From an uncultured Clostridia bacterium (GTDB lineage Bacteria > Bacillota > Clostridia > Christensenellales > Aristaeellaceae), in NCBI GenBank assembly GCA_946409855.1, contig CAMJXZ010000123.1, positions 1 through 8,864 of the forward strand: a DNA stretch of 8,864 bases, written 5' to 3'. Every line of letters begins with the position of its first letter. Position 1 is the first letter of the stretch. This document shows positions 5,298 to 8,864 of this stretch, piece after piece. Position numbers and translations under genes: made by a program. The notes beneath the pieces are model-generated. The model searched no databases. It saw only the letters and a list, made by a program, of their open reading frames with translations, and had not been told where the DNA came from.

Positions 5298-6008
5298 ATG
5301 CGGGAGGAACTCCGGCGGGACCGGCTGTACGTGGCGGTGGACCTGATGATCCTGACGGTGCGGGACGGCCGGCTGCACCTGTTTTTGTCCCGCCGCGGGG
5401 AAGAGCCCTTTGCCGGGTACCCGGCGCTGCCGGGGCGGTTTGTGGGGCTGGACGAAACGGCGGAAACGGCGGTGGCGCGGCTGATCTCGGAGGTGCTGCC
5501 GGTGCCGGAGCCGTTCCTTGAGCAGCTGTACACCTTCGCGGACATAGACCGGGACCCCCGCGGGCGGGTGGTGTCAATCGCTTACCTGGCGATCGTCCCG
5601 TGGCAGAAGGTGCGCGCCCTGCAGGCGTCCGGGCAGACGGCGCTGCGGCCCTTCCGCGTGACGCCGACGGAAGAGGGGGGGCTGTATCTGACCGGAGAGG
5701 ACGGCGAAACGCTTTCCGGCAGCGACCTGGCCTTTGACCACGGGCGGATCGCGGAGACCGGCATCCGCCGCCTGCGGGGCAAGATCGACTATACGGAGAT
5801 CGGCTTTCACTTCCTCACCGACAGGACGGCCTTTTCCCTGGGGGAATTGCAGACGGTGTTCGAGGCGGTCCTGGGCATGCCGCTGGACAGCAGCAATTTC
5901 CGGCGTTTCATCCTGAACCGATACGAAAAAAGCGGCAGGCTCCGCCAGACGGAGCAGGCGGAAAAAAAGGGACGGGGCCGCCCGGCGGCACTGTACCGGT
6001 TTGACTGA
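5298..6008 (+). CDS. nrtR: NrtR, Nudix-related transcriptional regulator of NAD metabolism
   Basis: Repressor of NAD biosynthesis genes that senses ADP-ribose or related NAD metabolites through a Nudix domain. 236 residues. The N-terminal Nudix fold (about 8-150) contains GRFVGLDETAETA (46-58), but the Nudix box that follows is degenerate: the canonical REUxEE reads R61-L-I-S-E-V66, keeping only R61 and E65. That fits a sensor without hydrolase activity. The C-terminal winged helix-turn-helix (about 165-236) shows SLGELQTVFEAVLG, LDSSNFRRFIL (196-206) and the terminal GRGRPAALYRF, all typical of NrtR. The ATG at 5298 follows AAAGGAGG (5282-5289) with 8 nt spacing; a longer frame from a TTG at 5232 would start in the promoter and is rejected. 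It is first in the operon it should control, 24 bp before pncA, with a matching operator upstream. Confidence 0.93.
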   Translation: MREELRRDRLYVAVDLMILTVRDGRLHLFLSRRGEEPFAGYPALPGRFVGLDETAETAVARLISEVLPVPEPFLEQLYTFADIDRDPRGRVVSIAYLAIVPWQKVRALQASGQTALRPFRVTPTEEGGLYLTGEDGETLSGSDLAFDHGRIAETGIRRLRGKIDYTEIGFHFLTDRTAFSLGELQTVFEAVLGMPLDSSNFRRFILNRYEKSGRLRQTEQAEKKGRGRPAALYRFD

Positions 6009-6032
6009 GAAAACTTTAGGAGGTGGAAGACG

Positions 6033-6572
6033 ATGAAGGAAAAGAAATTCCTGATCGTGGTGGACATGCAGAAGGATTTTATCGACGGCTCCCTGGGCAC
6101 CGGAGAAGCGCGGGCGATCGTCCCGGCCGCGGCGGAGCGGATCCGCGCCTGCCGGGCGGCGGGGGATACCGTGATCGCCACCCTGGACACCCATGAGGAA
6201 AACTACCTGGACACGGCGGAAGGAAAGAAGCTGCCTGTGAAGCACTGCATCCGGGGGACGGCGGGCTGGCGGCTGAATGAAATCATCGAAGCGGCCCTGG
6301 GCGGGGATGCCCTCCGGGTGGAAAAGCCCACCTTCGGCAGCGTGCTCCTGCCGGGGATCATCCGCGGCCTGTGCGGCGGGGAAGCGCCGGACGGGATCGA
6401 GCTGATGGGCCTGTGCACCGATATCTGCGTGGTGAGCAACGCTTTGCTTCTCAAGGCGGCCTTCCCCGAAACGCCTTTAACGATCCATGCGGACTGCTGC
6501 GCCGGCGTCACGCCGGACAAGCACCTGGCCGCGCTGGAAACCATGCGCAGCTGCCAGATCGACGTTATCTGA
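6033..6572 (+). CDS. pncA: Nicotinamidase (isochorismatase-like cysteine hydrolase)
   Basis: Hydrolyses nicotinamide to nicotinate and ammonia, the entry step of niacin salvage. 179 residues. The catalytic triad is visible as Asp11 (VVDMQKDF), Lys98 (VEKPTFGS) and Cys132 (GLCTDICVVSN). Metal ligands are Asp52 and His54 in LDTHE and His71 in PVKHC; Glu63 could be the fourth ligand, as I recall for the streptococcal type, since the second His of the DxHxxxH form is absent. These residues separate it from isochorismatases and other cysteine hydrolases. AGGAGG at 6018-6023 sits 9 nt before the ATG. It lies 24 bp after nrtR and 13 bp before nadE, so it belongs to the same NrtR-controlled transcript. 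Confidence 0.92.
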   Translation: MKEKKFLIVVDMQKDFIDGSLGTGEARAIVPAAAERIRACRAAGDTVIATLDTHEENYLDTAEGKKLPVKHCIRGTAGWRLNEIIEAALGGDALRVEKPTFGSVLLPGIIRGLCGGEAPDGIELMGLCTDICVVSNALLLKAAFPETPLTIHADCCAGVTPDKHLAALETMRSCQIDVI

Positions 6573-6585
6573 GGAGGAATTCGCA

Positions 6586-7371
6586 ATGAAGGAATATCGT
6601 TTTGACGCGTCCGCCGCCCGGGATGGGCTGGTTGAGGGGATCCGGAAGCTCGCGCGGGAGCAGGGCTTTCAGCGGGTGGTCATCGGCATTTCCGGGGGGA
6701 AGGATTCCACGGTGTCCGCCGCCCTGTGCGCCCGGGCCCTGGGCCGGGAAAACGTCTACGGCGTGATGCTGCCCGACGGCGAACAGAAGGATATCCATGA
6801 CAGCCTCCGGGTGTGCGCCGCCCTGGGGATCCGTCAGAGGACCGTCAACATCGGCGCCATGCACGCGGCGCTGCGGGCGGCGACGGATCAGGAAGCGCCG
6901 GCCGCGAAGGAAGGGGAGTTTTCCATCCCCGTGAGCCGGGAAAGCGACATCAACGTCGGCCCCCGGCTGCGGATGACCACCCTGCGCTACATCGCCCAGA
7001 GCCTGGGCGCCCGGCTGGTGGGCACCGGCAACCTGAGCGAGGCGACGGTGGGCTACTGCACCAAGGACGGCGATACCTCCTGCGATTTTTCGCTCCTGGG
7101 GGCGCTGACCAGCGTGGAGGTCGTCCAGGTGGGGCTGACCATGGAGGAGCTGCCCCGGGACCTGGTGGTCAAGACGCCGACGGACGGCCTGTCCGGCAAG
7201 AGCGACGAGGAGCGCCTGGGGCTGAGCTATCAGGACATCCACAGCTTTATCCGCCTGGGCACCTGCGGCAACCCGGAGACGGACGAAAAGATCGCCCGCA
7301 AGGAACGGGCGAACATGCACAAGCGCCGCATGCCCGTGATGCTGCGGCCCTTTGAAGAAGGGGAGAAATAA
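6586..7371 (+). CDS. nadE: NH3-dependent NAD(+) synthetase
   Basis: Converts nicotinate adenine dinucleotide to NAD with ATP and ammonia, the final step of NAD synthesis. 261 residues, the size of the short form; no glutaminase (nitrilase) domain is present, so ammonia rather than glutamine is the expected donor. Visible: N-type ATP pyrophosphatase P-loop SGGKDST (36-42), NVGPRLRMTTLRYIA (123-137), the NaAD-site segment TGNLSEATVGYCTKDGD (147-163) and TPTDGLSGKSDEERLG (197-212), ending in KERANMHKRRMP. The ATG at 6586 follows GAGGAGG (from 6571, overlapping the pncA stop) with 8 nt spacing; a longer frame starting at 6487 would overlap pncA by 86 bp and lacks family similarity. Confidence 0.96.
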   Translation: MKEYRFDASAARDGLVEGIRKLAREQGFQRVVIGISGGKDSTVSAALCARALGRENVYGVMLPDGEQKDIHDSLRVCAALGIRQRTVNIGAMHAALRAATDQEAPAAKEGEFSIPVSRESDINVGPRLRMTTLRYIAQSLGARLVGTGNLSEATVGYCTKDGDTSCDFSLLGALTSVEVVQVGLTMEELPRDLVVKTPTDGLSGKSDEERLGLSYQDIHSFIRLGTCGNPETDEKIARKERANMHKRRMPVMLRPFEEGEK

Positions 7372-7375
7372 CGGG

Positions 7376-7978
7376 ATGGAAAGACCGCTGGCTTTTTTCG
7401 GGGCGTTCAACCCGCCCACCCGGGCGCACCTGGACCTGGCGCGCTTTGCCGCCCGGGAAACCGGGGCGGAGGAAGTGCTCTTTGTTCCGTCCAAAGCGGC
7501 CTATATCCGGCAGGACCAGGGCAAGGATTTCGCGTACACCGACGCGCAGCGCCTGGCCATGCTGCGCAGGGCCGCGGAAAGCCGCCCCTGGATGGCGGTG
7601 TACGACGGGGAGCTTGGGCAGGAGCGCCAGCCCCGCACCTACGAAACCCTGTGCCGCCTGCGGGAGGGCGGCAGAACGCCCCGCCTGCTGCTGGGCAGCG
7701 ACAAGCTGCCGGAGCTGGAGACCGGGTGGCGCCATGTGGAGGAGATCTGCCGGGAGTTCGGCATCGTCTGCCTGAGCCGGGGCGGGGACCGGTGCGCCGA
7801 AATGATCGCCGGGGACCCGTATCTGAGCGGCCTGTCCCCGTATATCCGGGTGCTGGAAACGCCGTGGGAAACCAGGGGCGTCTCTTCCTCCGCCGTCCGC
7901 GCCCGGGTGGCGGAGATCCGCCGCCTTACGGAAGAGATCAGCGCCATGATCCCGCCCGAGATCCTGCCGATGCTATAA
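7376..7978 (+). CDS. nadD: Nicotinate-nucleotide adenylyltransferase
   Basis: Adenylates nicotinate mononucleotide to nicotinate adenine dinucleotide, between PncB and NadE. 200 residues, normal. It has the HIGH-superfamily nucleotidyltransferase fold: GAFNPPTRAHL (9-19) is the nucleotide-binding motif, LLLGSDKLPELETGW (104-118) corresponds to the GADxLxxLPxW region, and VSSSAVR (169-175) is the C-terminal ISSTxIR motif. The binding motif reads TxxH rather than the usual bacterial HxGH; eukaryotic NMNATs also have a GSFNPxTxxH form. The ATG at 7376 follows AAGGGGAG (7358-7365) inside the end of nadE, 4 bp after the nadE stop, so coupling is likely. Preference for NaMN over NMN is inferred from the operon, not from the sequence. 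Confidence 0.9.
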   Translation: MERPLAFFGAFNPPTRAHLDLARFAARETGAEEVLFVPSKAAYIRQDQGKDFAYTDAQRLAMLRRAAESRPWMAVYDGELGQERQPRTYETLCRLREGGRTPRLLLGSDKLPELETGWRHVEEICREFGIVCLSRGGDRCAEMIAGDPYLSGLSPYIRVLETPWETRGVSSSAVRARVAEIRRLTEEISAMIPPEILPML

Positions 7979-8020
7979 AAAACACATGTCCATAGGACCG
8001 ATTCATCAGGAGGAAAACCC

Positions 8021-8864
8021 ATGAAGCTCGCGCCCATCGTCGTATCCCTGCTGGATACCGACTTGTACAAATTCAACATGGACCAGGTGATTTTCCACAA
8101 GCACACCGACCTGAGCGGGGAATATTACTTCCGCTGCCGCAACGAGGGAGTCACCTTTACCCGGGAGATGTTTGAGGAGATCAACGCGCAGATCGACCAT
8201 CTGTGCACCCTGACCTTCACGATGGAGGAGCTCGATTATCTGCGCTCCATCCGCTTTATCAAAAACGACTACGTGGAGTTCCTGCGGCTGTGGCGGCCCA
8301 TCCGGGATTACGTGGAGACGGATCTGACGGAACAGGGGGAGCTCAATATCGTGGTGCGGGGGCCGCTGTTTTCGGCCATGCAGTTTGAGATCTACCTGCT
8401 GGAGATCGTGAACGAGGTATACTTCCGCTTCCGCTACGATTACGAAACGCTTCTGGATTCCGCGAAGGAGCGGCTGGACCGGAAGATCCGGGGATTTCAG
8501 ACCGGCAGATACACCTTCCCCTTCGCCGAGTTCGGCTGCCGGCGCCGCCTTTCCCGGGAATGGGAGGGCGTGGTGGTGCGCCGCCTGACCGCGGAAACGG
8601 CGAACTGCGTGGGCACTTCCAACGTGTACCTGGCCAAAAAGTACGACCTGACGCCCATCGGCACCTACGCCCACGAATTCGTGCAGATGTACCAGGGCAT
8701 CGACTCCATCCCCCTGGCCTTCACCAACCACTACGCCCTGGAGGACTGGTACGACGAGTACCGGGGCGACAACGGAACCGCCCTGACCGACACCATCACC
8801 ACCGACCTGTTCCTGCTGGACTTCAACCGGGCCATGGTCAACAACTTCACCGGCGTGCGCCACG
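8021..8864 (+). CDS. pncB: Nicotinate phosphoribosyltransferase, 3'-truncated by window edge
   Basis: Joins nicotinate and PRPP to give nicotinate mononucleotide, with ATP hydrolysis coupled through a phosphohistidine. 281 codons are visible; E. coli PncB is about 400, so the C-terminal third lies beyond the window. Visible: TDLYKFNM (13-20), the ligand-site segment EFGCRRRLS (170-178), GTSNVYLAKKYDL (198-210), GTYAHE (214-219) whose His218 aligns with the phosphorylated histidine of the family, and LTDTITTDLFLLDF (255-268). AGGAGG at 8008-8013 lies 7 nt before the ATG. The 42-bp gap from nadD is the longest in the operon but contains no terminator or promoter that I can see. Confidence 0.94.
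   Translation, partial: MKLAPIVVSLLDTDLYKFNMDQVIFHKHTDLSGEYYFRCRNEGVTFTREMFEEINAQIDHLCTLTFTMEELDYLRSIRFIKNDYVEFLRLWRPIRDYVETDLTEQGELNIVVRGPLFSAMQFEIYLLEIVNEVYFRFRYDYETLLDSAKERLDRKIRGFQTGRYTFPFAEFGCRRRLSREWEGVVVRRLTAETANCVGTSNVYLAKKYDLTPIGTYAHEFVQMYQGIDSIPLAFTNHYALEDWYDEYRGDNGTALTDTITTDLFLLDFNRAMVNNFTGVRH

Noticed and set aside
7979..8020. Hairpin or promoter between nadD and pncB
   Set aside because: Only GTCC-ATA-GGAC (4-bp stem) is present and there is no -35/-10 pair, so pncB is kept in the operon.
8006..8863. 285-codon minus-strand open frame opposite pncB
   Set aside because: Pure antisense shadow of a well-supported pncB; Val/Gly/His/Gln-rich with no domain.

Overview
The window looks like chromosomal DNA from a GC-rich member of the Bacillota, most likely class Clostridia. 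This rests on strong AGGAGG-type ribosome binding sites, consensus sigma-A promoters, compact operons, a Clostridia-type LysA and an NrtR-controlled NAD operon. The genus cannot be named from this sequence. No rRNA, tRNA, CRISPR array, phage gene or transposase is visible. Most of the sequence is housekeeping metabolism.

Left part (1-3199, minus strand): a branched-chain amino acid operon in the order ilvB-ilvN-ilvC. ilvBN encode the two subunits of acetolactate synthase. ilvC (ketol-acid reductoisomerase) takes the next step and runs off the left edge. The operon is read from a near-consensus extended -10 promoter at 3171-3199. Its leader of about 170 nt holds an intrinsic terminator at 3048-3083, so attenuation is likely, but neither T-box hallmarks nor a convincing branched-chain leader peptide can be seen.

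Middle (3200-3790): a non-coding gap. It contains a 22-bp tandem repeat beside the ilv promoter and two tandem copies, spaced exactly 229 bp apart, of a roughly 206-bp repeat. Each copy carries a perfect 24-bp inverted repeat that could fold into a very stable 132-nt hairpin. This is the least ordinary part of the window.

Next (3791-5118, minus strand): a single lysA gene for diaminopimelate decarboxylase with its own promoter. It supplies lysine.

Right part (5205-8864, plus strand): a divergent operon nrtR-pncA-nadE-nadD-pncB. The four enzymes make up the whole Preiss-Handler salvage route: nicotinamide to nicotinate (PncA), nicotinate mononucleotide (PncB, cut by the right edge), nicotinate adenine dinucleotide (NadD) and NAD (NadE). 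The first gene encodes the Nudix-type repressor NrtR. A perfect 10-3-10 palindrome between the promoter and the nrtR ribosome binding site is the probable NrtR operator, so the operon should be autoregulated in response to NAD status.

I see no undescribed multi-gene system. The observations most worth pursuing are the paired inverted-repeat elements, the unexplained ilv attenuator, and an AT-rich palindrome just upstream of the nrtR promoter.
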